Assembly (NCBI RefSeq): GCF_000737325.1
Contig: NZ_CP011125.1
Span: 1,674,001 to 1,738,000, forward strand
Length of the DNA stretch: 64,000 nt
Source of the DNA: Sandaracinus amylolyticus
Lineage (GTDB): Bacteria; Myxococcota_A; Polyangia; Polyangiales; Sandaracinaceae
Reading direction: 5' to 3'
Shown: one piece after another, positions 19,001-26,606 of the stretch
Position numbering within the stretch: the stretch's first letter is position 1
Layout of the letters: every line of letters starts with the position of its first letter
Made by a program: the position numbers and the translations under genes
The notes under the pieces: generated by a model
Database searches by the model: none
What the model was told of the DNA's origin: nothing
What the model saw: the letters and a program-made list of their open reading frames with translations, nothing else

Positions 19001-19758
19001 TTGATCGCCACGAAGCCTTCGAAACAGACGTACTTCATGATCGACATGACGTCGGTGAAGCCCGCGCGGCGGAGCAAATCGAGGTTGCCCTGGGTCGAGA
19101 ACGGCTCGAGCACGCCTTTCAGGCTGCGCGTCTTCGCGACGATCTCTTCCGGAGCGAACTGCTGACGGATCTTGAACTCCGTGTACAGCGTGGTCGCGAT
19201 GTCCTGGAAGCGCGCGTCACAGGCGCGCACCTTCTCGAAGAGCACGAGCGCGCCGCCCCAATTGAGCGACTCGTAGAGCTTCGTCAGCAGCTCCTGGCGC
19301 CATTTCGGCGGCACGAATTGCAGCGAATAGTACGAGACGATGAAGTCCGACTTCTCGAACTCGTAGTGGACCGCATCGGCGACCTGGAGCGAGACGTTCG
19401 GGAGCCCCTCGAGGTTCTCGCGCGCCTTCTCGATCATGCGCGGCTCGACGTCGATGCCGACCCACCGCGCGTCCTTGGTGCGATTGTGCCGCGCGAGCTT
19501 CGCGACGAGGTCGCCCGCCGAGACGCCGATCTCGTAACAGATGGACTCGTTGCGAACGAAGAAGTCGCTGAGCTGACAGACGAGATCGTGCCCGACGTCG
19601 TAGAGCGGGACCGAGCGACGAACGTGCGCGCTGAACGTCTTGGGCACGTCGGCCCCGAACGTCCAAGACGCGTTCCCCGCAGCGATGCCGTCGCCGACGG
19701 TCGCGCTGGTGTCACCGGGGTCGTGCGGGGCAGTGTCTGCGACGAGGCGATGAGTCAT
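18997..19758 (-). CDS. CmoA-like carboxy-SAM synthase
   Basis: A 253-residue SAM-fold protein whose architecture matches CmoA, which makes carboxy-SAM from SAM and prephenate. Matches include FGADVPKTFSAHVRRSVPLYD (cf. CmoA VxxVFxxMVxRSVPGY), the glycine loop EIGVSAGDLVAKL, GIDVEPRMIEKARENL, IVSYYSLQFVPPKWRQELL, LNWGGALVLFEKV and the C-terminal RAGFTDVMS followed by FEGFVAIK (CmoA: CFNFxSxxAxK). It overlaps the chorismate mutase stop by four bases, an arrangement that would feed prephenate straight to it. tRNA wobble modification is unlikely because no cmoB is beside it and the neighbours are RiPP enzymes. Confidence 0.8.
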   Translation of the reverse strand: MTHRLVADTAPHDPGDTSATVGDGIAAGNASWTFGADVPKTFSAHVRRSVPLYDVGHDLVCQLSDFFVRNESICYEIGVSAGDLVAKLARHNRTKDARWVGIDVEPRMIEKARENLEGLPNVSLQVADAVHYEFEKSDFIVSYYSLQFVPPKWRQELLTKLYESLNWGGALVLFEKVRACDARFQDIATTLYTEFKIRQQFAPEEIVAKTRSLKGVLEPFSTQGNLDLLRRAGFTDVMSIMKYVCFEGFVAIK

Positions 19759-20054
19759 TTCGAGAGGGTCTCCTCGATGCGTGCGACACCGAGCTGATCT
19801 GCGATCGCCTGCTCGTGGATGCGCTCGAACAGCGCGCGCACGAGCACAGGAGACAGACCGAGGCTCAGTCCGGTCGCGATTCGATCGTCGACGAGCGCGA
19901 GAAACCGATTGGGCTGCACCACGGCGATTCCGGAGCGGCGTTTGACCTCGGCGATCGCCAGGACCACCCGTCGTCTCGCCGCGAGCGCCTCGAGCAGCGC
20001 CCGATCCGCGTCGTCGACTCGGCGCCTCAGCTCTTCGAGCGATTCCGTGCTCAT
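19755..20054 (-). CDS. AroQ-type chorismate mutase
   Basis: A 99-residue three-helix protein of AroQ type: LEELRRRVDDADRALLEAL, AARRRVVLAIAEVKRRSG and a third helix with RALFERIHEQAIADQ. It would convert chorismate to prephenate. Conserved residues include the first-helix Arg, the Arg of AARRR and the Lys of EVKRR. The segment equivalent to DPxRE reads QPNRF, so Asp and the catalytic Glu are changed, and the Ser of HEESI is Ala. These changes may tune the activity or indicate a related pericyclic reaction. Prephenate supply for the next enzyme is the clear contextual role. Confidence 0.85.
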   Translation of the reverse strand: MSTESLEELRRRVDDADRALLEALAARRRVVLAIAEVKRRSGIAVVQPNRFLALVDDRIATGLSLGLSPVLVRALFERIHEQAIADQLGVARIEETLSK

Positions 20055-20064
20055 CGCGATCGCT

Positions 20065-20394
20065 CTAGTCGACGATGAAGAGCGTGGCGCCGCCCGGCGC
20101 CGACGAGCGATGCGGCTCCGCGCCTTCCGCGACGACGTACGTCATGCCTTCGGTCAGCGTGAGCACACGACCGTCGGCGAGGTGCGTGACGAGCGTGCCC
20201 TCGAGCACGTGGAGCACGTGGCCGCGCTCGCACCAATGGTCGGCTTCGTAGCCGGGCGTGTACTCGACGCGTCGCACCCGGACGTTGCCCATCTCGAACG
20301 TGCGCCAGATGGCCTCGCCGCGGAGGCCCGCGTGGATCGTCGGCGCGATCGTCCGGAGATCCGTGGTCGTGAACGGGACGGACTCGATCTTCAT
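20065..20394 (-). CDS. Small cupin of the DHCW-motif family
   Basis: A 109-residue single cupin. The first motif reads ADHWCERGHVLHVLEGTL, the DHCW-type signature, and the second contains EGMTYVVAEGAEPHRSSA. Such cupins are annotated as metal-binding proteins of unknown role. The start overlaps the stop of the partner gene by four bases, and chorismate mutase begins ten bases after its stop. In this setting it may be a tailoring enzyme or a chaperone for a labile intermediate; function unproven. Confidence 0.8.
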   Translation of the reverse strand: MKIESVPFTTTDLRTIAPTIHAGLRGEAIWRTFEMGNVRVRRVEYTPGYEADHWCERGHVLHVLEGTLVTHLADGRVLTLTEGMTYVVAEGAEPHRSSAPGGATLFIVD

Positions 20395-21221
20395 GACGTC
20401 ATCTCCGCGCGCACGACGCCGAGGCTCAGGAACGTCTCGAGCGCCGCGTCGTGCTCGTCGTCGTCGTCGGGGGGCAGGGAGGATCGGACCTCGTCGAACG
20501 AGCGAGGCGACGCGAGCGCGTCGAAGAGCTGCTTCGCAGTGCGCGAGAGCTCGGCGATGTCGTAGTCGCTATCGACCGAGGGCACGTAGACGAGGAAGTG
20601 CTCGGGCTCCGCTGCGGCGGTGTTCGCAGCGACGAGCTCGGGCTGCGCGAGCCACGAGGCGAGCGCGTGCGTCGTCGAGACGACGCGGCCCGTGCCCGAC
20701 TGCACGTAGCGTCGCGGCTGCGGCTCGCCCTCGCTCGGGCGTGCAGGCCACGAGGACTCGGGCGCGTCGGCCAGCTGCCGAATCAGCGACACGACGGTGC
20801 TCTCGAGCGCGATCGTGTCGACGAGCTCGCGCACTGGCGCGCTCGGCGGGTGACGACGGAGGAAATCGAGGAAGGCCGCGCACGACCGATAGACGTGCGG
20901 TCCGTCGTCTCCATACCCGACCGAGCGCAGGTATCGTCGCGCGACCTCGCGCGTGTCGACACCCGCGGACTCCAGGAGACGCAGCGTGAGAGGCGCGCCC
21001 GTGCCCAGCGCGAAGAGCGCGCCGCGCTCGAGGCGGAATCGATACGTCTCCACTGCCCAGCGCGTCATCTTGCTGTGCGCTGCATAGTCCGCGGCGATGC
21101 GCGCCTCTTCGGGAGAGAGACCATGGGCGCGGCCATCGATCGCCCCTGCGAGCACACTCTCGTGCAGCTCGGGCTCACGCAGGATGCGCCGCCACGTCTT
21201 CCAGACGAGCTCAGCGTCCAT
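20391..21221 (-). CDS. MNIO partner protein with RRE-like C-terminal domain
   Basis: A 276-residue protein placed directly after the MNIO gene, where MNIO partners (MbnC, TglI type) usually lie. Start ATG 21221 is inside the last 11 bases of the MNIO frame and follows GAGAGG; a start at 21272 would overlap 62 bases. Residues 1-170 are helical (VWKTWRRILREPEL, FLDFLRRHPPSAP). The last about 75 residues have the winged-helix pattern of RiPP recognition elements: EHFLVYVPSVDSDYDIAEL, AKQLFDALASPRSFDEVRS, then ALETFLSLGVVRAE. It is likely to bind the precursor leader. Sequence similarity to a named family is not obvious by eye. Confidence 0.72.
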   Translation of the reverse strand: MDAELVWKTWRRILREPELHESVLAGAIDGRAHGLSPEEARIAADYAAHSKMTRWAVETYRFRLERGALFALGTGAPLTLRLLESAGVDTREVARRYLRSVGYGDDGPHVYRSCAAFLDFLRRHPPSAPVRELVDTIALESTVVSLIRQLADAPESSWPARPSEGEPQPRRYVQSGTGRVVSTTHALASWLAQPELVAANTAAAEPEHFLVYVPSVDSDYDIAELSRTAKQLFDALASPRSFDEVRSSLPPDDDDEHDAALETFLSLGVVRAEMTS

Positions 21222-22170
21222 GACATGCCTCTCGCGCCCCGGCGCGCGTCGTGCGGCGGCTCCGCGGACCATAAGCCGCGTCCCACGTCCGCCGCGCCCT
21301 CGTGAGGTCGGCGAGGATCATGTCGAGATCGCGCTCGCGATCGAGCACTCGAGTCGCGTCGTGGTGGCCACGACCCTGGAATTCGAGGAACACGGCGCCG
21401 ACTCGGGTATGCTCGAGGACGTGCTGGAGCATCTCCCAGACGGGCTCCGGAACCGCGCTGTCGTGCCAGTCGTGATAGACGCCGTCGTGGAGGCTCCCGC
21501 CCGCGAGATGAATGGCGATCACGCGCTCGAGCGGGATGGTCGCGAGATAATCCCACGCGTCGAACCCGGGATGGTTCACCGAGTTCGTGTAGACGTTGTG
21601 GAGGTCGAGATGCAGGTACGTCCCTGCGCGCTCGACCAGCGCCGCGAGGAACTCGGCCTCGCGCATCTCGCTGCCCGGACAGACGACGTAATATGCAGCG
21701 TTCTCGTGCGCGAGCGGGATCCCGTAGAGATCTCCGAGCGCGCGCGCACGGCGGCCGACTCGCTCCACCTCCGACCGGGAGAACTGGAGCGGACTGCTCC
21801 AGATGTCCGACCACGAGGCGTCCGCATAGAAGCAGTGGTTGGACACCCACGGGCTCCCGATGTGCCGTGCGATGGGCACGTGTCGGCGAACCGCGGGCGT
21901 GCTCTCGAGCGGGTCGAACCCGAAGTCGCAGCCGTAGTTCGAGTGCGCGACGAGCGGCGCTCGTTTCGCCAGCTCCTCAAGCTGCTCGGCGGCTCCGGGC
22001 GCCATCACGACGCGCCCGTCGAGAGGGGCCATGACCGCGTCGAGCAACACCTCGAACGCGTCGACCTCGTGCTGGGCGAAGGGGAACCAGTCGTAGATCT
22101 CGGGATTGAACTGCAGGCCGACGCCGAGCTGCGGAACGGAGAGGTCGGAGACTGTCGTGCTCGTAGTCAC
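21211..22170 (-). CDS. DUF692 multinuclear non-haem iron oxygenase (MNIO) RiPP enzyme
   Basis: A 319-residue TIM-barrel protein of the MbnB/TglH class, which oxidatively remodels Cys or other residues of peptides. Family motifs are LVAHSNYG (H76), WVSNHCFY (H112; the family usually has SEH), LAHENAAYYVVCPGSEM (E156), LHLDLHNVYTNSVNH (D189, N192, H200), IAIHLAGG (H221), HDWHDSAVPEPVW (H233, D234, H236) and FLEFQ (E263). The first His of the GLRxxH motif is replaced: GLQFNPEI (N22). The gene follows the 26-residue peptide by 78 bases containing a stem-loop. The product probably acts on the terminal Cys of that peptide. Confidence 0.9.
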   Translation of the reverse strand: MTTSTTVSDLSVPQLGVGLQFNPEIYDWFPFAQHEVDAFEVLLDAVMAPLDGRVVMAPGAAEQLEELAKRAPLVAHSNYGCDFGFDPLESTPAVRRHVPIARHIGSPWVSNHCFYADASWSDIWSSPLQFSRSEVERVGRRARALGDLYGIPLAHENAAYYVVCPGSEMREAEFLAALVERAGTYLHLDLHNVYTNSVNHPGFDAWDYLATIPLERVIAIHLAGGSLHDGVYHDWHDSAVPEPVWEMLQHVLEHTRVGAVFLEFQGRGHHDATRVLDRERDLDMILADLTRARRTWDAAYGPRSRRTTRAGAREACHGR

Positions 22171-22211
22171 TCGCTCTGCTCTCGGTCTCGATCGAATCCA
22201 GGGATGGTGAG

Positions 22212-22242
22212 TGCGGGCGACGGGTGCACTCCGTCGCCCGCA
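22212..22242 (-). terminator. Perfect stem-loop between precursor gene and MNIO gene
   Basis: GCGGGCGACGG (22213-22223) and CCGTCGCCCGC (22231-22241) are exact inverted repeats around a 7-base loop; a T-A pair extends the stem to 12 bp. It lies between the precursor stop (22249) and the MNIO start (22170). No T-run follows. A partial terminator or 3' stabiliser here would give more precursor mRNA than enzyme mRNA, as is usual in RiPP operons. Confidence 0.7.
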
Positions 22243-22248
22243 ATCAAA

Positions 22249-22329
22249 TCAGCAGACGACGATCGGACGGGCGACGCCCGCGCGGAGACCGGTCTTGACC
22301 ACGAGCTTCTTCGCCTTCTTGCTGTTCAT
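22249..22329 (-). CDS. 26-residue RiPP precursor peptide ending in Cys
   Basis: ATG 22329 opens an 81-base frame ending TGC TGA. The peptide begins MNSKKAKKLVVK, continues TGLRAG, and ends VARPIVVC. A purine-rich stretch (AAGAAAGAGAAAGACG) lies just before the ATG and contains a weak ribosome site. The N-terminal half is strongly basic (six Lys) and the C-terminal half is hydrophobic with the only Cys at the last position. Position directly upstream of an MNIO operon and the terminal Cys fit a substrate for Cys-directed MNIO chemistry. A Leu at -4 from AG could serve C39 cleavage after Gly18, leaving an eight-residue core. It could conceivably be chance, but size, place and Cys argue otherwise. 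Confidence 0.78.
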   Translation of the reverse strand: MNSKKAKKLVVKTGLRAGVARPIVVC

Positions 22330-22755
22330 CGTCTTTCTCTTTCTTTCTTACTGCACAGGAGTGTTGTCGGCCTATCCGACATCACCCTGTCGCACATTGA
22401 AATCAGTTCTCGATGACGTCAATCGTGAATTCGAGAGCGCAGTTTGGAAAGGGAGAGTCGAGGTCAGATTTACAGCGCGCCTGGAGTGTGTGATTCAGCG
22501 GGGTTCTTGCGCGCGCGAGGTCGCCGATTGGCGACGCGTCCGTGGCAATTCGAGATCGCGGCTGACGGTGCGACGAGTCCCTTGCCGCGGCGCTCGGTTC
22601 CAATGCGGGCTCACTTGTGAACGAAGTGCTGCCGCACTCCTGGTACACGGCACTCGCTGCGGTCCAATCGCGCAATCTCGATTGGGCCCCCGACCGCGGT
22701 GACGGTGACGCGAGAGTCGCGCTGATCGCTGGCAATGCGAACGACGATGCTATGA
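22330..22755. promoter_or_regulatory. Divergent promoter region of the RiPP locus
   Basis: 426 bases between the precursor and the HlyD gene, clearly lower in GC than the neighbours. On the minus strand a TTGACG lies in an exact TGACGTCA palindrome (22414-22421), 85 bases before the precursor ATG; the matching -10 (CAATGT) is weak. A 69-residue plus-strand frame from GTG 22617 runs through the right part but looks unlike a protein. The two operons are probably controlled together from here; no dedicated regulator gene is present in the cluster. Confidence 0.45.
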
Positions 22756-23964
22756 TTGGCGCTCTTCCGGGGCGGGCGTCGATTGGCGACTCATTTTTCT
22801 CGATCGATTCGCGCTCTCGAGGGTGAGCGCGCGCGAGGTGCATCACTGATCGTCGTGGGAATCGGCGCGGTGATCGTGGCCTGGGTCGTATGGGGCGCGT
22901 TCGCGCGAGTGACGCTCTGGGACGTTTCCGCGGACTCACGCGTGGAGTCGAGCGCGGCGGCGCACGTCGTCGGAGCGCCCCTCGCCGGACGTGTTCTCTC
23001 GGTCCACGTCGAGCTCGGGCAGCCGGTCGCCGCGGGGGACGTCCTGCTCGAGCTCGAGTCCGCGGAAATTCGCGCGGCGGAGCGCGAATCGGTCGCGACC
23101 CGCGACGCGCTCGCGGCACAGCTCGCCGCGATCGACGAGGAGATCGATGCTGCGCGAGGGCTCGTCGACGCGATCGGACGGGGCTCGCGCGGCGCGGTCG
23201 CCGAGGCCGATGCGGAGCGTGAGCGCGCGGACGCGGAGGCGCGCTGGGCGCGCGTCGAGCAGGCGCGCATCGCTCGTCTGGGCTCGGCAGGCGCGACCTC
23301 CGAGCGTGATCTCGCGCGCGCGGTGCTCGAGGCCGAGATGCACACGTCGCAGGCGCTGGCGGCCGCCCACGCGACGCAGCGCATCGCCGCGGACGCGCGC
23401 ACCCGCGCGGCCGACGCGGTGGTCCGCCTCGAGAGCCTGCGACGCGAGCGGGTGCGTCTGCGCGGCGAGCACGCCGCGGAAGAAGCGCAGATCCAGCGCC
23501 TCGAGGTCGAGCTCGCGCGCCGCCGCATCGTCGCGCCGATCGCGGGGACCGTCGGGGAGCTCTCGGCGCTGCGGCCGGGCTCGGTCGTGACCGAAGGTGA
23601 GCGCTTGGTCGCGCTGGTGCCCGACGGGCCGCTGCGGGTCGTCGGGCATTTCGCCGCGAGCAGCGCGCTGGGGCGCGTGTCCCCGGGCCAGCGCGCGCAG
23701 ATGCGCATGGACGCGTTCCCGTGGACGCGGTTCGGGATGATCGGGCTCGTCGTCGCGCGGGTGGGCAACGAGCCGCGCGACGGCCTCGTGCGCGTCGAGC
23801 TCGAGGTGACGCACGCGCCGAGCTCGATTCCGATCGCGCACGGGCTCGAGGGCAGCGTCGAAGTCGCGGTCGAGCGAGTGAGCCCGATCGAGCTCGTGCT
23901 GCGCGCGGTGGGTCAGGCGCTCGACGGCGACGTCGAGACCGGGCGCGGAGGAGCATCGCGATGA
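22756..23964 (+). CDS. HlyD-family membrane fusion protein (bacteriocin/RiPP export)
   Basis: A 402-residue periplasmic adaptor with one N-terminal membrane segment (ASLIVVGIGAVIVAWVVWGAF). A lipoyl-like half (VVGAPLAGRVLSVHVELGQPV), a long Ala/Arg/Glu-rich coiled coil (about residues 105-255) and the second lipoyl half (RRRIVAPIAGTVGELSALRPG) follow, then the beta-barrel (VVGHFAASSALGRVSPGQRAQM). The only in-frame starts before the membrane segment are TTG 22756 and TTG 22783; ATG 22752 is in another frame. The gene overlaps the C39 exporter by four bases (ATGA) and would link it to an outer-membrane exit duct, which is not encoded here. Confidence 0.85.
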   Translation: MALFRGGRRLATHFSRSIRALEGERARGASLIVVGIGAVIVAWVVWGAFARVTLWDVSADSRVESSAAAHVVGAPLAGRVLSVHVELGQPVAAGDVLLELESAEIRAAERESVATRDALAAQLAAIDEEIDAARGLVDAIGRGSRGAVAEADAERERADAEARWARVEQARIARLGSAGATSERDLARAVLEAEMHTSQALAAAHATQRIAADARTRAADAVVRLESLRRERVRLRGEHAAEEAQIQRLEVELARRRIVAPIAGTVGELSALRPGSVVTEGERLVALVPDGPLRVVGHFAASSALGRVSPGQRAQMRMDAFPWTRFGMIGLVVARVGNEPRDGLVRVELEVTHAPSSIPIAHGLEGSVEVAVERVSPIELVLRAVGQALDGDVETGRGGASR

Positions 23965-26606
23965 GATGGCTCGCTCCGGAGGTCGTGCAGACGTCGTCGA
24001 TGGACTGCGGCCCTGCAGCGCTGAAGTGCCTCCTCGAAGGGTTCGGCGTGCACGTGGGGTACGGACGCCTGCGCGAGGCTTGTCACACCGACGTCGATGG
24101 GACGTCGATCGACACGCTCGAGGACGTCGCGCGTGCGCTCGGCCTCGACGCCGAGCAGCTGCTCGTTCCCTACGATCACGTGCTCGCGCCCGAGAGCGGA
24201 TCGCTGCCCGCGATCGTGATCGTGCGACTCCCGAGCGGCTTCACGCACTTCGTCGTGATCTACCGCCGTCACGGGCCCTTCGTGCAGGTGATGGATCCCG
24301 CGACGGGGCGGCGGTGGACGACCGTCGCGCTGCTCCAGCGCGATCTCTACCAACACCGGATGGCGGTGCCGGCCGCTGCATTTCGCGAGTACGCGGTCTC
24401 GAAGGAGATGTCGGCGGTGCTCGATCGACGCATGGCGTCGATCGGCATCGAGAGCGCGGAGCGCGCGGCGCTGTGGGCGACCGCGATCGCCGATCCCGGG
24501 CCGTGGGGCATCGCGGCGCTCGACGCGGCCGTGCGCGTCGTGGCGGCGCTCGCGACCGCGGGAGAGCTCGAGCGCGGATCGGCATCGACGATCGTCGCGG
24601 CGCTCGCGCGACGCGCCGCCGAACATCCGAACGTCATTCCCGAGCGCATGTGGACTGCGCACCTGTGTCCGGCGGACGACGCCGACGAGCCGCACGTGAT
24701 GATGCGCGGCGCGGTGGTGCTGCGCGCGAAAGGACTGATCGCGAAGACGGAAGGCGACGCGCTCGACACGCCCGACGCTGCCGAGTCCGAGGTCCTGCGT
24801 CGCGCGCTCGACGAGGCTCGCCCCGCCGCGCTCCGTGAGCTCGTCCGCGTGCTCGCGAAGGACGGTGTGGTCGCGCCGATCGCGTGCACGATCGCGATCG
24901 CGATGGCCGCGATCGGCGCGCTCGTGGAAGCGCTGCTCCTGCGAGGCATGCTCGATCTCGGGGTGATGCTCCCGCTGCGCGAGCAGCGCATCGCCGCGGT
25001 GCTCGCGATGATCGCGCTCCTGGCGACCACGATGGCGCTGGAGCTGCCACAGACCGCGATGGTGCAGACGCTGGGAAGGCGCCTCGAAGCGCGGCTCCGG
25101 GTCGCGCTCCAGACGAAGATCCCGCGCCTGCCCGATCGCTTCTTCCAGAGCCGGCTCACGTCGGACATGGCGCAGAGGAGCCACTCTTTGTCGTCGCTCC
25201 AAGCATTGCCGCGGCTCGGCGGGTCGTTGCTCGCGTCGTTCTTCGGATTGATCGCGACCGTGACCGGGCTCGTGTGGCTCGACCCTGCGGGCGCACCGAT
25301 CGCGATCGAGTCGGCGGTGCTCGCGATCGTCCTTCCGCTCGTCTTCGTGCCGGTGCTCTCGGAGCGCGAGCTGCGCGTGCAGACGCACCTCGGCGCGATC
25401 GCGCGGTATTACCTCGACGCGCTCCTCGGGATCACCGCGGTGCGCGCGCACTCCGCGGAGCGTGCGGTGCGGCGCGAGCACGAGAGCCTGCTCGTCGAGT
25501 GGCAGCGATCCGCGCGCGCGATGTCGAGCGCGGCCGTGCGCGTCGACACGCTCGTCGCGCTCGCGGGCGCGGCGCTCGCCATCGTGTCGATCGCGGGATA
25601 TCTCGCGCGCGGCGGCGCGCTCGGAGGGTCGCTGTTGGTCGCCTATTGGGCGCTCGCGATTCCGATGCTCGGTGAGCAAGTCGCGCTCTCGGCGCGCCTC
25701 TATCCGCACGTGCGCGGCACGTTCTTGCGACTGCTCGAGCCGCTCGACGCGCCCGAAGATCCGGTGCCCGACGTCGTCGCGAGCGGCGCGGCGCAGGACG
25801 CGGTCGCGCTCCGGTTCGACGCGGTCGAGGTGCGCGCGGGAGGCCACCGCGTGCTGCACGACGTCGAGCTCACGATCGCGGCTGGCGAGCACGTCGCGAT
25901 CGTCGGGCAGTCGGGCGCGGGGAAGAGCTCGTTGCTCGCGACGCTCCTCGGCTTCTACACACCGATTCACGGAGAGGTGCGCGTCGATGGCGCGCCGCTC
26001 GATCCTGCGCGCCTCGCGTCGCTCCGTCGGGAGCTCGCGTGGATCGACCCCGCGGTGCAGCTCTGGAATCGATCGCTGCTCGCGAACCTTCGCTACGGCG
26101 CGGACGATCCTGCGATCGCGCCGGGGCGGGTGCTCGACGAGGCGCACCTCCTTCCGATCCTCGAGCGTCTGCCTGACGGCCTCGCGACGCCGCTCGGCGA
26201 AGGCGGCGCGCTGCTGTCCGGCGGCGAGGGGCAGCGCGTGCGCGCGGCGCGCGCGTTCCTGCGCTCGAACGTCCGGCTCGCGCTGCTCGACGAGCCGTTC
26301 CGTGGCCTCGACCGCGACGCGCGGCGCACGCTGACCGAGCGCGCGCGGCACATCTTCCGCGAGGCGACGCTGCTCGCGGTCACGCACGACGTGCGCGACA
26401 CGTCGAGCTTCGATCGTGTTGTGGTGATCGAAGACGGGCAGGTCATCGAGGACGGTGCGCCCGCCGAGCTGCTCGCCGCCGAGGGCTCTCGGTATCGAGC
26501 GCTCTTCGACGCCGACGTGGCGCTCGCGGATCGGCTCTGGGGGGAGGGCGTCTTTCGCCGCATCCACGTCTCGTGCGGCGCGCTGCGCGAGGAGCGTGCG
26601 CAATGA
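23961..26606 (+). CDS. C39-peptidase ABC exporter (processing and secretion)
   Basis: An 881-residue exporter. The N-terminal peptidase C39 domain has all active-site residues: Q10, C16 (SSMDCGPAALKCLL), H96 (GFTHFVVIYR) and D112 (VMDPATG). A winged-helix-like insert of about 170 residues comes next, then the membrane domain (about residues 300-570). The ATPase has Walker A GQSGAGKSS, signature LLSGGEGQRV, Walker B LALLDEPFRGLD and the switch His in LAVTHDV. It likely removes the leader of the 26-residue peptide during export. Coupled by ATGA overlaps to HlyD before it and the second ABC gene after it. The extra insert is unusual compared with classical double-glycine exporters. Confidence 0.92.
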   Translation: MRWLAPEVVQTSSMDCGPAALKCLLEGFGVHVGYGRLREACHTDVDGTSIDTLEDVARALGLDAEQLLVPYDHVLAPESGSLPAIVIVRLPSGFTHFVVIYRRHGPFVQVMDPATGRRWTTVALLQRDLYQHRMAVPAAAFREYAVSKEMSAVLDRRMASIGIESAERAALWATAIADPGPWGIAALDAAVRVVAALATAGELERGSASTIVAALARRAAEHPNVIPERMWTAHLCPADDADEPHVMMRGAVVLRAKGLIAKTEGDALDTPDAAESEVLRRALDEARPAALRELVRVLAKDGVVAPIACTIAIAMAAIGALVEALLLRGMLDLGVMLPLREQRIAAVLAMIALLATTMALELPQTAMVQTLGRRLEARLRVALQTKIPRLPDRFFQSRLTSDMAQRSHSLSSLQALPRLGGSLLASFFGLIATVTGLVWLDPAGAPIAIESAVLAIVLPLVFVPVLSERELRVQTHLGAIARYYLDALLGITAVRAHSAERAVRREHESLLVEWQRSARAMSSAAVRVDTLVALAGAALAIVSIAGYLARGGALGGSLLVAYWALAIPMLGEQVALSARLYPHVRGTFLRLLEPLDAPEDPVPDVVASGAAQDAVALRFDAVEVRAGGHRVLHDVELTIAAGEHVAIVGQSGAGKSSLLATLLGFYTPIHGEVRVDGAPLDPARLASLRRELAWIDPAVQLWNRSLLANLRYGADDPAIAPGRVLDEAHLLPILERLPDGLATPLGEGGALLSGGEGQRVRAARAFLRSNVRLALLDEPFRGLDRDARRTLTERARHIFREATLLAVTHDVRDTSSFDRVVVIEDGQVIEDGAPAELLAAEGSRYRALFDADVALADRLWGEGVFRRIHVSCGALREERAQ

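Noticed and set aside
18997-19758. Housekeeping tRNA cmo5U synthase (CmoA)
   Set aside because: The fold fits, but the tight coupling to RiPP genes and absence of cmoB point to a dedicated role.
22617-22826. 69-residue plus-strand frame from GTG upstream of HlyD as a second RiPP precursor
   Set aside because: It overlaps the HlyD start in another frame, has no Cys near its end, and its composition is not leader-like. I cannot fully exclude it.
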